Part shown: positions 35,201 to 47,632 of the stretch, piece after piece
Layout of the letters: each line of letters begins with the position of its first letter
How positions within the stretch are numbered: position 1 is the stretch's first letter
Position numbers and translations under genes: made by a program
NCBI GenBank assembly: GCA_019188255.1
Contig: JAETXT010000002.1
Coordinates: 930,001-994,000 of the forward strand
Direction: 5' to 3'
Length of the DNA stretch: 64,000 nucleotides
Source of the DNA: Verticillium longisporum
Taxonomy: Eukaryota; Ascomycota; Sordariomycetes; Glomerellales; Plectosphaerellaceae
Notes under the pieces: model-generated
What the model was told of the DNA's origin: nothing
Database searches by the model: none
What the model saw: only the letters and a program-made list of their open reading frames with translations

Positions 35201-38200
35201 GGATCAAACCGGACATGACTCCAGGGGGGTTCAACTGGACTGACGAGCAAAGGCATGAAGAAGGCGAAGATAAGCCGGGTGTGGAAGAAAATACCGGGTC
35301 CGGCGCAAGACCGGTTTTTGGATCGCCAGCTAGCGCGTCTCGTTATCTCTCTGTATGGCCGTTTTGGATGGCTGAGGCAGCCTTTAGAACGGGCGACGGT
35401 GCAAGAATTTCAGGATTCGAAGGCGTCATTGCGACGATTTTGCATGTGCCGCCGTGTAGACCAAGTCCAAGTCCCCTGACGTATGAATCGCGCTGCATCG
35501 GAGATTGTGGCTCACCTCCAATGAAGACGCCACACGATTGAGCCTCTGAATGCTGGGCCGCCACGAGATGTCGTTCCGATTGCAATTGCGAAGCTGAGCG
35601 AGATGTGAAATCAGCATGTCACTGGAGAAAGCATGTGCTCGCGACAAAAGGGTGCGATTGGAGGGGCTGAGGGGTCGGCGTACATTTCACCGCTTGCTGC
35701 TGGTGTTTTTTTTTCTCCTGTACGCCAGGGGTCTCGCACAAGGACGTCCGATCGTGAAACCCCTGGGCTGATTCCATGCTGACATTCAGGCGAGGTTCGG
35801 AGGATCGTAGGAACGTCGACCGGGCGAGATCTCATTATTCCCGGCTGGCCTCAATATCTCATCCTCAGATGATGTGGGTTGGTCTGGACGGCCCAGATGC
35901 TTGGCAAGTGCGCACGCGCGATGCACCCTTGGTCGGGCTGCAGATGCCACCGCTCGTGGACCTTCGAGACTTGGGAGGGGGGGTCTTACATGATCTGTAG
36001 GCGGGTAGGTCGTCGGGTCACGTTTCTGTTTCAAAGAAGCATCGTCAACCGTGGCGCTACTATGATGTCTCAACTCGACACGACTCGGGGCCACGAGCAA
36101 CATGGCCGTGACCACTTAAGGGTTGCGCCGCAAGGGACAGCGTCTGTTGCGTGTTCTCTTCGCACAATGCTGGCTGGCCTGGCTGGACACGCATGCGTCC
36201 GTGGGGGTTTTGGGGGCATTTGGGGGTGCTTTCCAATGGTCGTTGCGGGTGGATGGGGATGGCGGCCCGCAGGGCGGCGCTCACGATGGCGAAACGGGCA
36301 GCAGGAAGTTCGGCCTCGGACTGAGGCGCAACATGGCAGTCGTGGTTGGCCGCGTGTACAAGTCGGGCGAGGAGGGGCTTCGTGGCTTGCGGTGGTTGAA
36401 TTGCGTGACAGAATAGGAAGCCAAGATATGGACACTTTTGCTTGCCAGCGAAACGTCTCGTTCTGACCAGCTATTGACAAATGTGAGGTGTTTCTTCAAC
36501 AATCGTGAGCAAACCGAAACGTAAGGTGGGAATCTATGTGCGTTTGTTAGTGTTCGTTCAGTTGGACTGTCAGACTTCGGACTGGCGTGACGCCTGCGCC
36601 TTGCGAGCCAAACCTGCCATCGTGAAGGCTTCAGCCCCTCTCCATCGCCATTGCTGCAGTGAGGTTGGTGGAAGAACAGGGCAGAGCGGGTTCTGAAGAT
36701 AGCTACCTGACCTTTACGGTGGGTGCTGGACTCCACCTGAGGCGCATGCTTGGCGATCATTCTGCGCAGGGTGAGGGATGTGGTTACAGTGGCCCTGGCG
36801 CCGGACCCGCCCTCGTCGCTGGTGCTAGTTCTCAGGCGGATTAATCGCGCCAGAAGTTGATGATCGATGGAATGGAAGCCCATTCAACTCATACCGTATG
36901 GTTCCATGAACTCTGTATTGGTGGCTACCCACCCTCGGGATGGAACCGCCTCAAGACCGCGTCACGGGCCAGGCCAGCAGGCGATATGCGTGTACATAAG
37001 CTGAATAGATTGGGCTCGCCTCGTTGCATTCGCTTCATGGCCAGTCCTGCAGGAGGTCCAATTGACGAGGCATGCAGGGCGGACACAGCCCCTCGCCCCT
37101 GGGACGTGCCTCATTGATTGATGCTTGCACACGGATGTGTAGAGGAACAAACAGCAAAGAAGCCAAAGCAAGCCGGCGCTGCCGTCGGCTCAGCAGCCGG
37201 ACGGGTGTTTCTGATGGTGGCGCCGAAACCACAGGTATCAGCCTTTGTTAACGACTGGTTTGTTGGCCCGTATGGCACACAGCTGGTTGCTCGTTTCGTC
37301 CCTACTCGACGTGGAAGCTCTGGAAGGGGCCATTGGTAGGTCTCGTCTCTCCATGGGTACCTGATCAGTATTCAGGTAGGCTCAGCCGCCTCAGATGCGC
37401 AGTCAACTCAGCCCATTTGATGTGATGATCAGGTCAACCCTGCACCGATATGTAGCACTTAGGAGGGCTGGAGTACAATTCGGAGGAGCGTCTGTCTCTT
37501 TCAATTGATGCGCCAACAGCATGCGGGCGCGGATCCGCGCTCCGCGGGTACACAGATGGATAAAATCCAGGAAAAAGGAGAAGCCGAATGGCGGCAAAGT
37601 ACACATGTCACGTTCGCGATTTGTCTGTGTACATGTACTTGTACCTGTGCCTGAAGTGATTGCCCCTGCTCGCATTGTCTTCCTTATTTTTTTTAGACCT
37701 CATTTTTGTTCTTGGAGCTTCGGGGACCGATCTCCTTACTTCTGTCACAATGATGCGCTGTTTTCGGCTTGTCCTCCTGTTCATGAGCACAGCCATCACA
37801 TCTCACCAACAGACATGAACCAGCACAAAAGAAAGGGCCAACCAGAGCAAACGCTCTTGTTCGGCATCGCATCGGGGTTTTGTCTTTTCATGACTCTTTA
37901 TCTGCGAAGTCTAGCCAGGACCGAAGGGCAGGTACAGTACCTAAGCCCACCGCCAAGCCGCTGTACCTGAGGCGCACCCCCTCCCCACTCCGCGACAGTG
38001 ACCCTCCCTCCCCCCCACCCTACGCACCTGCCACTACCCACCCCTGTCTGCCTCAGTTCGGGCATTGCTCCTCCTTGTCCTTCACTGTATGTCACTCGCC
38101 GGGAACGAGCGACCCTGAACTTTTGATTGATGCCCTTACGCTAGGCTCGACACCTTGCTCCACCACGTCAGTGGCAGGAGGGGGTGAGGGTGTGGGTTTT

Positions 38201-38445
38201 GGAACTATGAAGCCGACAATCTTGTCACGGTACAGAACGGCGGTATTCCCGCCTGGCCTCCCCTGCCTGGCTCCTGCTCTGACGCTTGCCCTGGGCCGGA
38301 CGAACTCCCAAGATCCAGAGCAATAAATACACCACGCCCTCCTTCTTCTGCCCACCCAGCGGGTTTGGTTTCCCTCTCTTACCTAACGATCCCCTACCAT
38401 TCGCATTCTTGCTCTCACTCTTCACCAAAGAGTAGAGCTATCACG
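32285..38445. other. 6.2 kb gene-poor region
   Basis: No gene can be supported. Open frames up to 195 codons (35879-36466) lack motifs, codon regularity or introns. The last 500 bp is a C/T-rich promoter and leader for creD. No terminal inverted repeats, transposase motifs, tRNA or CRISPR-like arrays were recognised. It may hold long non-coding RNA or highly decayed repeats. Confidence 0.5.
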
Positions 38446-40420
38446 ATGCCGTCATTCAAGTCTTTCTCGACTGTCGCCAGCGGCAGGAGTAGTGTCACCT
38501 TGTTTGACATTCGGTATGTGACCAACAGATTAGCCGATCGCCCTCGGTCTTAGTACTACTTCGCCGAAGGGCCGCCGACTGACATTGTGTGCCCCTCCAG
38601 TCTCGACAACGACTTTATCGTCTTTCGCGGTTCAGAGCACGAGTCAGCCGGCCAGACTCTCAAGGGCTCTGTTGTTCTGTGCCTGTCAGCCCCTCTCAAA
38701 ATTGAAGATGTACACCTCCGATTCACTGGTGACCTACGCTTTTCGTGGGACCAGTCCCGCCCCCGACCTCCAGCCTGTCGAGCCACAAGGTCGACAGGCA
38801 TACCGAGCTCCTCCGCCACCGTTGGGCGCCGTTCGTCAAGAGCCAGAACGGCGAGAAGAAAGTTCTCGAGGCCGGCAACTACGAATGGCCTTTCAAACTC
38901 GACCTCTCCGGCGAGACTCCCGAGAGTGTCGAGGGAATTCCTGAAGCCAGCATCACTTACCGTCTCAAGGCGACCGTAGCTCGCGGCAAGCTCTCTCACG
39001 ACCTGCATGCGTACAAGCCCCTGCGCATTGTTCGCACACTGGAGCCTTCGGCGCTGGAGTTCCTTCACGCCATGAGCGTCGAGAACATCTGGCCCAACAA
39101 GGTCGACTACTCCATCATTATCCCGCAAAAGGCCGTTGTCTTTGGCGCGACAGTCCCGCTGGAAATGCGATTCACGCCTCTGCTAAAGGGCCTCGAAATG
39201 GGCGACGTTACGATAAAGATGGTGAGGGTTCGCGAGAGGAGCACGCAAGGCACCCCCTCGAGGGATCTCCGGACAGAACGCGAGGTGTCATCGTGGAGTT
39301 TCGGAGACAGAGCTAGAAGACAACTGGCAGGACATGATCGGCGACACGGGCCAGGAGGGATGGACAGTCAACAAGAAACTCAACCTGCCCAAGCGACTCA
39401 AGCAGTGTGTACAAGACGTCAATCACCACGGCATTAAGATCAGACACAAGCTCAAGCTTGTTGTCGCTCTCAAGAACCCCGACGGCCACGTCTCAGAAGT
39501 AAGTCTGACGAGCGCGCAATCGCGACTACAATGTGCTGACAATTGAACAGCTTCGGGCGACTCTTCCCGTTTCCTTCTTCATCTCCCCAAACATGCCCCT
39601 CCGCGAACACGGCGTACTCGTCGACTCAGCCGTCGGTTCTACCCCTCCCGAGTCTGACCACACAACCATCGCGCCTCCTGGCTACGGTGAACACATACTC
39701 GACCAACTGTTCGAAGACGTCGACACTGGAGCTGGCTTCCAGACACCTGGCATCCAATCTGGATTCAGCTCACCTTTCTACGCACAATCCCGCGCCGGTT
39801 CTTCCGATAACCTCCACTCTCTCGGCATGACAAGCGCCCACGGCGTGGCACCCGCTGCCCTCACTTCGCGTCTGCAAAATGTTTCTCTTGATCCTTCCGA
39901 GCGGATGCAACCCACCGACGTGATCAGCGCTTGGTCGAACCCACCGACGAGCCACCCTTCGCAGCCTGCCTCTGCGGCCCTGACACGCCACAATAGCGCC
40001 GAGGATGAGCGCAATGGTGGCAACAGCAACGACTCGCCTCGTCCTTCGGGCCGCAACTCGCCCGAGCATGTAGAGAGCCTCGACGTGGCGACCCTCAGCA
40101 AGGTGCCCAGCTATACTACGGCGCTGAAGACGCCAGCACGCTCGCGAGCAGCGAGCCGCGGTGAGGTGCTGCCCGATTACTTGACAGCCATGAGCGCACC
40201 TTCGACACCCATGCCGAGCGACCGCCCTGAAGTCGACCCCCTGGACGTAATTCACGAATCAGTGCCTGCCGGCTCACGCACAGCGCCTGGAACACCACCG
40301 CTGACTGAGAGGCACATTCATCCGTGGAACCGATCGACGAGCATGAATAGCATCCTGCAGCAGGTCGGTGTTGGCGACCGACGCCTTCATTTGATGCAAG
40401 CCCGGGATCGTGTCGTCTAA
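38446..40420 (+). CDS. creD: Arrestin-related trafficking adaptor CreD
   Basis: Ortholog of Aspergillus CreD, an alpha-arrestin adaptor for the HulA/Rsp5-type ubiquitin ligase, linked to carbon catabolite repression and permease turnover. Exons are 38446-38513, 38601-39498 and 39551-40420 (612 codons). The arrestin N-domain has TLFDIRLDNDFIVFRGSEHE and GNYEWPFKLDL. The diagnostic block LRIVRTLEPSALEF-HAMSVENIWPNK is followed by the C-domain (NLPKRLKQCVQDVN, IKIRHKLKLVVALKNPDGHVSELRATLPVS). The C-tail is Ser/Pro-rich and has LSKVPSYTTA, a PY-like motif, and ends in RRLHLMQARDRV. Two opposite frame breaks occur: one missing base near the C runs 38756-38764 and one extra base (or two missing) near 39300, with net zero shift. 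The conserved frame between them argues for sequence error. Confidence 0.92.
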
Positions 40421-41494
40421 ATACTCCGTCTCATCGTTGTTCTCTCAACTCAATTTTCTTTCCCGTTTGGGTCATCACCACTCGCGACGATTCTTATTTT
40501 CTCGCTTTTTTACCACTTCGGATCAACAGCAACGATAATTGGCATTGCATGGCTACGGCGTTTGGGATATGCGTGGGAACCAGTTGTCTCGGTGATTTTA
40601 GAGCAGCCAAGTAGATGAGGCCGTGAGGCGTTTGCTTTCTTTCCCATTTGACAGGACCCGCTGGGCATGGGCGCGGGTTTTCAGAAATATTCTGACGGAG
40701 AAGACTGCTGGGTTCCTTAGATTTACGAGCGATATACTGTATTAGCAAGAATGCCTTGAGGGCGAAGATACCAACGAAGCTTGTTTCCTTGATCACAGTC
40801 CTTCTTCACGTGCCGCGCGAATCGAACAAACCGCTATTGCATGGCGGGCATATACTCAAAGTCCTGGTGAGCAGAGGTGCGTTCGTCTCATGATGGTGAA
40901 TAGGGGGGCGGTGCGATCGCATCTTGAAACGATCGGGTCAAGCCGAATGCGTGTATCCTTGGTACAAGCCTATGCGGCGAGAACTACCGTGGTCATGAAA
41001 CGTCGCAATGAGATGATCGCCATGCGCGATTGCTGGACCCCATTTCGTCAGGCACACTGACTCATTAGTCATGAAGCGCGGATTGTCAGGTCGATGGAGT
41101 GGGGTATGCGCAAATGTCACATGCATGGGACGGATTGCATGACATGGCGTATCTCGTGGATTCGCAGACCATGCTCACTGTCGTCGTCAAGAGGCAATGA
41201 AGGGAGCCGTCGGGCCATCAGCTGGTGGCATGCATCTCTTCGGGCCAATGAGTGCTTGCCAGCATACTTGGGCTTCATCGAATGTGTGTTACTTTGGAGC
41301 CTGAGAGCCTTGCTGATGAGAGGTGGCTTTCACGAGGATCAGGCTCTGCTGCTGACACGGATGCAATCAGGCTTCGTCGTCGATGCTACATCAGCTCCAG
41401 AGCATCCATCAGCTTGCTCCATCATTTCCTACTGATAGCTTCACTTAAAAGTACTTCCAATGTGGAGGGCGACATTGCTTTCCCCCAAGTGACC
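40421..41494. other. Intergenic region downstream of creD
   Basis: T-rich 3' UTR-like sequence follows the creD stop. There is no recognisable gene. An open frame continuous with the next gene begins at 41252, but its first 81 codons lack a good start context and are treated as upstream. Confidence 0.4.
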
Positions 41495-42097
41495 ATGACT
41501 CCTAATCTCGACGCAGCGGAATGGTCCAGAATCGATACTCTTCTCAGGAAGAGTCTGGCGGCTCGCGAGGCCTGCCGCGCGAATCCCCATGACGTCCGCG
41601 CCATGCAGCAGGCATGGCAACCGATTTCGCGGATCCTGTCCCTCTTCCCCGAGGAGTTCTTCACCAAGACGAACCACCTCCAGCTCATAGACGTGAGCCC
41701 CTACGGCCAGGGAGTCTTGACGGCGCTGACGGACATCATCTGGGCGTTCAGCAGCGGGCCCGTCACGGAGCAGCTGGATTGTCCCCAGACGGCGGTGGAT
41801 CTGTATGCGTACTTTGAACGAGATCTGTACAACGTTTGGCTGCAGGCAAATAGCCGCCACGAGGGCGGCGACATGGCGAGACTGTTTCGGACGGTGACGA
41901 ACGAGCTGGCGGACTGGAAACTGATTACCGGCGATGATACGGCGCGCCCGGGATTGAGCAACTCTTCGAGGCGGGGGATGGCGGCACATGCCTGGGTAAT
42001 TACCAACTCGATGGTGCTCCATCACAGCGAGGAGGTCGTTGCTGCGAAGCGGCTCTGGGAAGAGCGGTGTGGTGTCTTTACTGTCATTTCAGACTAG
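41495..42097 (+). CDS. Hypothetical protein, unknown function
   Basis: A 200-residue single-exon frame starting MTPNLDAAEWSRID, with a CCATGA start context. It is predicted to be mostly helical and soluble, with no signal peptide or membrane segment, and contains repeated aromatic/charged helices (YFERDLYNVWLQ, VTNELADWKLI). I do not recognise the family. The frame is open for 81 further codons upstream, so an earlier start cannot be excluded. The clean composition and lack of competing frames favour a real gene. Confidence 0.5.
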   Translation: MTPNLDAAEWSRIDTLLRKSLAAREACRANPHDVRAMQQAWQPISRILSLFPEEFFTKTNHLQLIDVSPYGQGVLTALTDIIWAFSSGPVTEQLDCPQTAVDLYAYFERDLYNVWLQANSRHEGGDMARLFRTVTNELADWKLITGDDTARPGLSNSSRRGMAAHAWVITNSMVLHHSEEVVAAKRLWEERCGVFTVISD

Positions 42098-43183
42098 GTT
42101 GTTCCACCGTTCCTGCTAGCAGCGGCAAGTTTTGGCGTTTCTGTACACGTTGCACGCCTTGCCCTTCGCTAACTCTCTCCTTCTCTCTCTCTATCTTTTT
42201 TCTTTCTCTCTCTGACATGTTCGTGAGGGAGATCCCCTGACTTAGGAACTGAATGTCGTGTCTAAGCCACACACTTGTGCCCTGCATGCATTGTTGGACC
42301 CCATCGTCGTGGCGTGATCGTCGCTTTTCAGGGCAGCCATCGTGGGAAGAGTCCCAGCAGAGCAAGGACCGTCGCGGCGACCCCGTTCTTTGGCCACCGG
42401 GGAATTGGTGGTCCGGGGCAAAACCTGCGGACATGTCGACCAAAGCTGGAGGCTAGAGCAAGCCACACAGATCACAAAGCTTGTACAGCTGAGGGTTCTG
42501 GTGGTGTCGCGACATGGGTTGGCATGGTTCACCTGGGACGATCTGCTGTTAGCGCTGGCCATGGGCATGAGGAAGGGAGAGTCAGAGGGTAATGGAGGGA
42601 CATGTTGACGTCATCCAGGGTTCTGGCGCGAGCAATTTAAGTGGCCGTTGGTCTGCCCCTCTGTCGTCGAGCGGGAGGAACAGAGTTTCGACATCGTCTG
42701 GTCTTTTGAAATCGACTTCAACCAGACAGCCTCCTTTCGACACGTACCACCTAATAATCGTAATTCATCATCAACAATTGAATCTTTCTTGCCTACGAGC
42801 CTATCCTGTAAGTATCGACTCGAACCCAGCCCCTCTTCATTACGGATCAGCGCAGGGAAGATGGGGGCAGGCACCACCACAGGGGAGGGAGGGGTTGTTG
42901 GCCCGGGCGCCCGAGCTGTTGTGGACCAGTCGTATTTGGTGCGTCCGTGGATGGATCAGGTCACCGCCTTGCCCCAAAGAGCGAGGCCAAGAGGTGGGAT
43001 GGGGGGCTTGGGAGATGAGCTTCAAGACCCTGGATGCCTCCCTCTCCTCCTCGTTGAGTTGCCTTTGCTTGGCCGTCGTTGCCGGATTTCTTCGTTGCAT
43101 TGCTGACCCGGAAAGAACGGTATTCCTCTCTCACCTGCGACTCACCTCCTACACTCGATCAACACCACGTCAAATCCGACATC
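42098..43183. other. Upstream region of the Slm1-like gene
   Basis: Contains a pyrimidine tract and a probable leader intron donor (GTAAGTAT near 42810). Open frames in this stretch (for example 42592-43203) show no family resemblance and overlap the leader. Confidence 0.4.
42172..42213 (+). repeat. CT-rich pyrimidine tract
   Basis: Imperfect (CT)n/(TCTTT) tract immediately downstream of the hypothetical gene. A simple repeat. Confidence 0.7.
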
Positions 43184-44739
43184 ATGAGCGCTACTCCGAC
43201 TGAGCTGCCATCGAGGGCGGCCACTGGCCTGACCACCGCGAGCACCAACGACGGTGCCATCTCCGACACTGATCCCACCAGCGTACGCTCTTCCCTTGCC
43301 GCTCAAAAGCTTCCTTTTCGAGGCCAAGGCTAACTAGCACACTACAGACCGCTGGCCTCTTAGGCGAGCGCCTTCAGGCATGGAAGCATGCGGTTGGTTA
43401 TCTCGAGGACTACATGGGCGCGATTGAGAAGATTCACCGCGCTCAGGCTAAGGAGTATGAGCGCGCTCTGAAGACCATCTCGAACCCTCTTAAGGAGGGC
43501 CACCACTTCGACCAGTCTCTCGGCGGAATCGCCGGCTACTTCGAAAACATGCGCTCCAACACCCAGGCCCTGATCAACACCAACATCGAGACCGAGAAGT
43601 CGATCAAGGGCTCTGTCCTGCCCGTTCTTGAGCGTCTACACAAGGAGATCAAGGCCAAAAGCAAAGAGTTGACCAGCGGTGTTGAGAAGACGGCCAAGGA
43701 AGTCGAGAAGGCCCGCAACAACACTCAGAAGCATATTGAGCTTCTCGGTCAACAGACCGCATCCTATGAGTCCTCTGGTGGCAAGATCCACGGCTTCGAC
43801 GATCCGTACGTCGTCAGCCGTGGTGTTCTGCACCGCCTCCACAAGCAGGTCATTGAGGAGAACAACAACCGCAATGATCTACTTGCTGTCCAGAACAACT
43901 CGCAAGCCTTTGAGGCACACATTGTCCAGGTCATTCAGCAGGCCATGGAGTCCTTCACCCTCCTCGCCGGCGGCCAGGGCGAGAAGACGCGTGCCCTGCA
44001 CTACGACATGCTGCAGTCCATTCAATCCGTCGTGCCCGATTTCGAGTGGCGCGGCTTCACCACCCGCTCCGCTGACCGCCTCATCAACCCCAACGACCCC
44101 GCCCGCTCCGTTGACGACATTCAGTTCCCCAACATGTCCCACCCGGCCACCAAGTCCCTCATCGAGGGATCGCTCGAGCGCAAGTCGCGTAACAAGCTGT
44201 CGTGGGGCTACACGACCGGCTACTACGTTGTCACACCTTCCAAGTTCCTCCACGAGTTCAAGGACTCGGACAATGCTCGCGTCGACCCCAAGCCCGAACT
44301 GTCGATCTACTTGCCTGACGCCATCATCGGCGCTCCTTCTGGCGAGAAGTTTAACGTCAAGGGCAAGGATCGCAGCGGTGGCATGAGCGCCAAGCTGACC
44401 GGCACTGCCGAGTTGGCTTTCAAGGCCCACACTCCCTCCGACGCGCAGCGTTGGTTCGACATTATCAGGGGCGTTGCCGGCGCTACCGGACCCGCAGAGC
44501 CGACTTCACCGTCGTCGCCCGTCGTGGATCAGGATGCCAAGTTTGCCGCCGTCACGCCGCCGGGTCCCACTTCGCCCGTCGCAGGCCACGAAGCACAACA
44601 GTCTGGAGTACTGGCGGCAGCGGACGAGAAGCCTCCTGTGCAGGCTGCCCCTGCTCAGGCTGCTCCTGCTCAGGCGGCACCAGCCGCAGCACCGGCTCCT
44701 GAGAAGGCTGGAGCTGCCCCCTGCTTTCTAGGAAGTTGA
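43184..44739 (+). CDS. slm1: Slm1/Slm2-like BAR and PH domain protein
   Basis: A PI(4,5)P2-binding eisosome/TORC2 effector of the Slm family, acting at the plasma membrane. Exons are 43184-43282 and 43348-44739, giving 496 residues with no frame break. After a short Ser/Thr-rich N-tail comes a BAR-like coiled region (LLGERLQAWKHAVGYLEDYM to about residue 240) with long charged helices (LERLHKEIKAKSKEL). A PH domain follows at about 265-370 (SWGYTTGYYVVTPSKFLHEF, AHTPSDAQRWFDIIRG). The C-tail is low complexity with an imperfect AAPAQ repeat. The start has a good context (ATCATGAGC). Confidence 0.88.
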
Positions 44740-46563
44740 GGCTCTGCTATAAATGAGGCGGATCGGCCGCCCGGTTCGCCTCGACGCCTTCTCTAGATGC
44801 GGTCTAGGGCAAGGCGCAAAGTGAGGCGGGCAGACCATCCACTACGATGGACCTCGACACCACCTATTGAAATGTGATACGTGCTTTGCTTTTTTACGCT
44901 GAGCGCCGCGTCGTTCTCTTCGCCTTGTCTCTCCGCGAGGAGTTAATGTAGGGAGCGGGGTTGACAGACGAGCTAGGTAATGAAGTTGCTGGTAGATAAT
45001 ACAACCAAGACCTTGAAATACAACAAGTTGCTGTTCAATGCTGTATCGCAGCTTTTGCGGCTTGTTCGACGTTTTCTTTTTTCAGCTTACTGCCGGCCCG
45101 GTGCTTTGGACCCGGGCTCGGCTGATGGCCCGGATCAGCATCACTTGCAAGGCCGTCCCGGTATGTGGTAGGTGACAGATATTTTGATCTATCATCAGAA
45201 TGAACCACAAAACCGCACTTGTGGAACGGTGTGTACGCCAATGACAAACACCTTCCCACCTGGATCCTTGTTCCCGGTCGTCAAAGACATTGTCGACATC
45301 GTGAGGCGAGACGCATCAAGCAATCGTTGCTTACCGAAGGCCACGTCGCCGGCGACATGTCTCAGAACTGCTGAAGGAAGTAGACGATTGCCACGTTAGG
45401 GCTCTTCATCGCCGATTCTGGGCCTGCTGATCCATGATGCCGCGAATTGACGACATGATGTGGGGGGACTCTGGCTGGCTATGTCGGCGGAGCCGCGGCT
45501 GCGATGTCTCGAGGCACTGACCGAAAGACTGCAGTGTGACGAGCCAAGGCCAGGCAAACTATTGGGAGTGATGCCTTGCACGCCGATATCGGGCCGTGCG
45601 ATCTCGCAATGAAGTCATGCGGTCGCGATGTACAGCAGGTAGGTAGTTTGGAAGGGAATTGTCATTCTGCCTTGCTAGAGATAACGACAAGGCGCTCACC
45701 AAGGTCAAACACCTGCCGATGAGGTGGTTCCAATTGGTGCATAGAATTGGGCGCGCGGACCAGAAACTACACTGCAACTTCCAATTCGACACAGCGTGGG
45801 ACTTCAGCTGACGACGAACCCTCGAGGTGGGCATCAAACACAATGGCGTTACACCAGACTTTTAAATGACCTTGGGATGGAGGGAAGGAGAGGAGGAAAT
45901 GGGTGTGTTGGCATTCTGTCGGCCGCCCTGGTTGCAAGGAGCGAGCCCTGAACTGGGCGAGAGGTGAGATGGCTCGCTGGCTGCCTTGCCATTACTCGAG
46001 GTGGACGTCTGCACGGCGTTTTCCAACGAGGCCTGAGCCAATAGGCGAGATCGGCTGCGTTTCCTCAGCGAAAGAACCTGGGGACATGCAGGCTCTGGTG
46101 CGTTCTGGGCAAAGGTTATCGAAAAATGCGACCGTCAGATGGCGAGAAAGGCCCTTCTTATTCCCCTCTTTCGTTGACACCGAAAGTACCAGTTATGGGT
46201 CATCGGTTCGTCACCTTGGCTGCCTTGTGCGCGGACTACATCGAGCGGCTGGTGCTGGCTTGCATCCTTTACGCCCGCCTCCGGCTTGCTTGGTTGCCTC
46301 GCTAGACGTGGGATAGCCCAGCCTTGATGTGGCTCGTAGCCTTGTCTGGGCAGTGCACCATTTGCATACCTATAAGGCGGGGCTTCGACCGCGATAGGTT
46401 CTCTGGTGAAATGGCTTTTCTTTCGTCTGATATTCTTCTACGTCTACCGTTTGTAGCATGATGTTCTGAAAACATAGCTGCACCAGCTCAGACTTTCCGC
46501 CTTCGTAACGTTTTCCTCGACTTCGACTCGCCGGGCTTCAAAGCGAGCAGGCGGCTAGCTCGT
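44740..46563. other. Intergenic region
   Basis: 3' UTR of the Slm1-like gene and the upstream region of the Clr5 gene. Open frames (for example 45903-46316) have no recognisable content. No RNA gene or repeat was identified. Confidence 0.4.
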
Positions 46564-47632
46564 ATGATGGGCAAACCATGGGACAAGTACCAGGGCGAGA
46601 TCACCAAGCTCTACAAAGATGACAGAAAGACGCTTGACGAGGTGATGAAAATAATGGAGAGGAAGTGGCAATTCAAAGCATCGTAAGCCAGCCCTTCAAT
46701 TTTATTTAACAAACATGTTCTGTCCTGGATGGAATGCTGAAACCACACCTTGCAGGAAACGAGCTTACCGAGGAAGATTCAAAAGATGGGGTATCGGGAA
46801 ATATACTCTCACCAAGAACAAGATCCAAAAGGCCAGCGCCGAGAAGCCTGGGAGCTACCAGCAAGAGAGCCCGTCAAACCCTCCCTTTCGCTTCATGGCT
46901 GGACAGAGCATAACACCAACTAGAACTTTGAGCAACAACAGTGGGATTGAACGCTCACGCAACTTCTGGGAGGACGCCGAGCTGTCCAGGCAAGAGATTG
47001 ACGAGCTTAACTGCAACACAAACACACCATTGTACGTCTCTGATTCGGTCGCGCTTCTGTGCCTGACTGTTCCGTCATTCAGTTTTTATTAGAACTGCCG
47101 CTGACACGCTTACAGGGAGTCCTTTACTAGGCAAACGCAAGTCGAAAACATCTCTTCAGTGAGAAACGAACCGCTCCCGCCGTTGTCTTGCACGTTTCCC
47201 CCATCTCCCGCATCTTCTGCATCGAGTTTCCCAGAACAGGTCGGTGTTGAACGAGAGTTGACTGAAGAAGTGTCTCATAATTGTTTAAATCGCTCGACGT
47301 TGACGGATATCTCCATGGACGGCATGTCGCTCGCACACATTCAAAGGATGAGACAGCAGAGCAAGCGTGGACCAAGCCAAACATACCGGGCAACAATGAA
47401 TCCGGGGACACCAGCTTATTATCCTCCGCTGGAGGACCGTAATGTCCATACTCGATATCCCTCAGAGTACCAATACATCCCTGGGCAAGGGCTCCACGGC
47501 CAATACTCCGGTCGCATCCCGGCCGACTTCAACTCAATGGAGCCATCCGTGGCTTATCTTAGCGGGGCTTCTTGTGCTATACAACAAGACAACAACGCAA
47601 ACCAGCGAGCATGGTTTTGGGAACCTCGCTAA
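46564..47632 (+). CDS. Clr5-domain protein
   Basis: A 303-residue protein with an N-terminal Clr5 domain, named for the S. pombe silencing factor. In filamentous fungi this domain is common at the N-terminus of ankyrin/TPR or unknown proteins. Exons are 46564-46682, 46756-47031 and 47116-47632. The domain reads KPWDKYQGEITKLY, KTLDEVMKIMERKWQFKAS, then across intron 1 KRAYRGRFKRWG, the usual tryptophan-rich signature. The rest is Ser/Pro/Tyr-rich and probably disordered, with no ankyrin or TPR repeats. Two adjacent ATG codons are available for the start. A role in DNA binding or silencing is family-level inference only. Confidence 0.8.

Noticed and set aside
35879..36466. 195-codon frame in the gene desert, and similar frames nearby
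   Set aside because: No family resemblance, competing frames on both strands, and Arg/Gly/Trp-rich translation typical of random GC-rich DNA.
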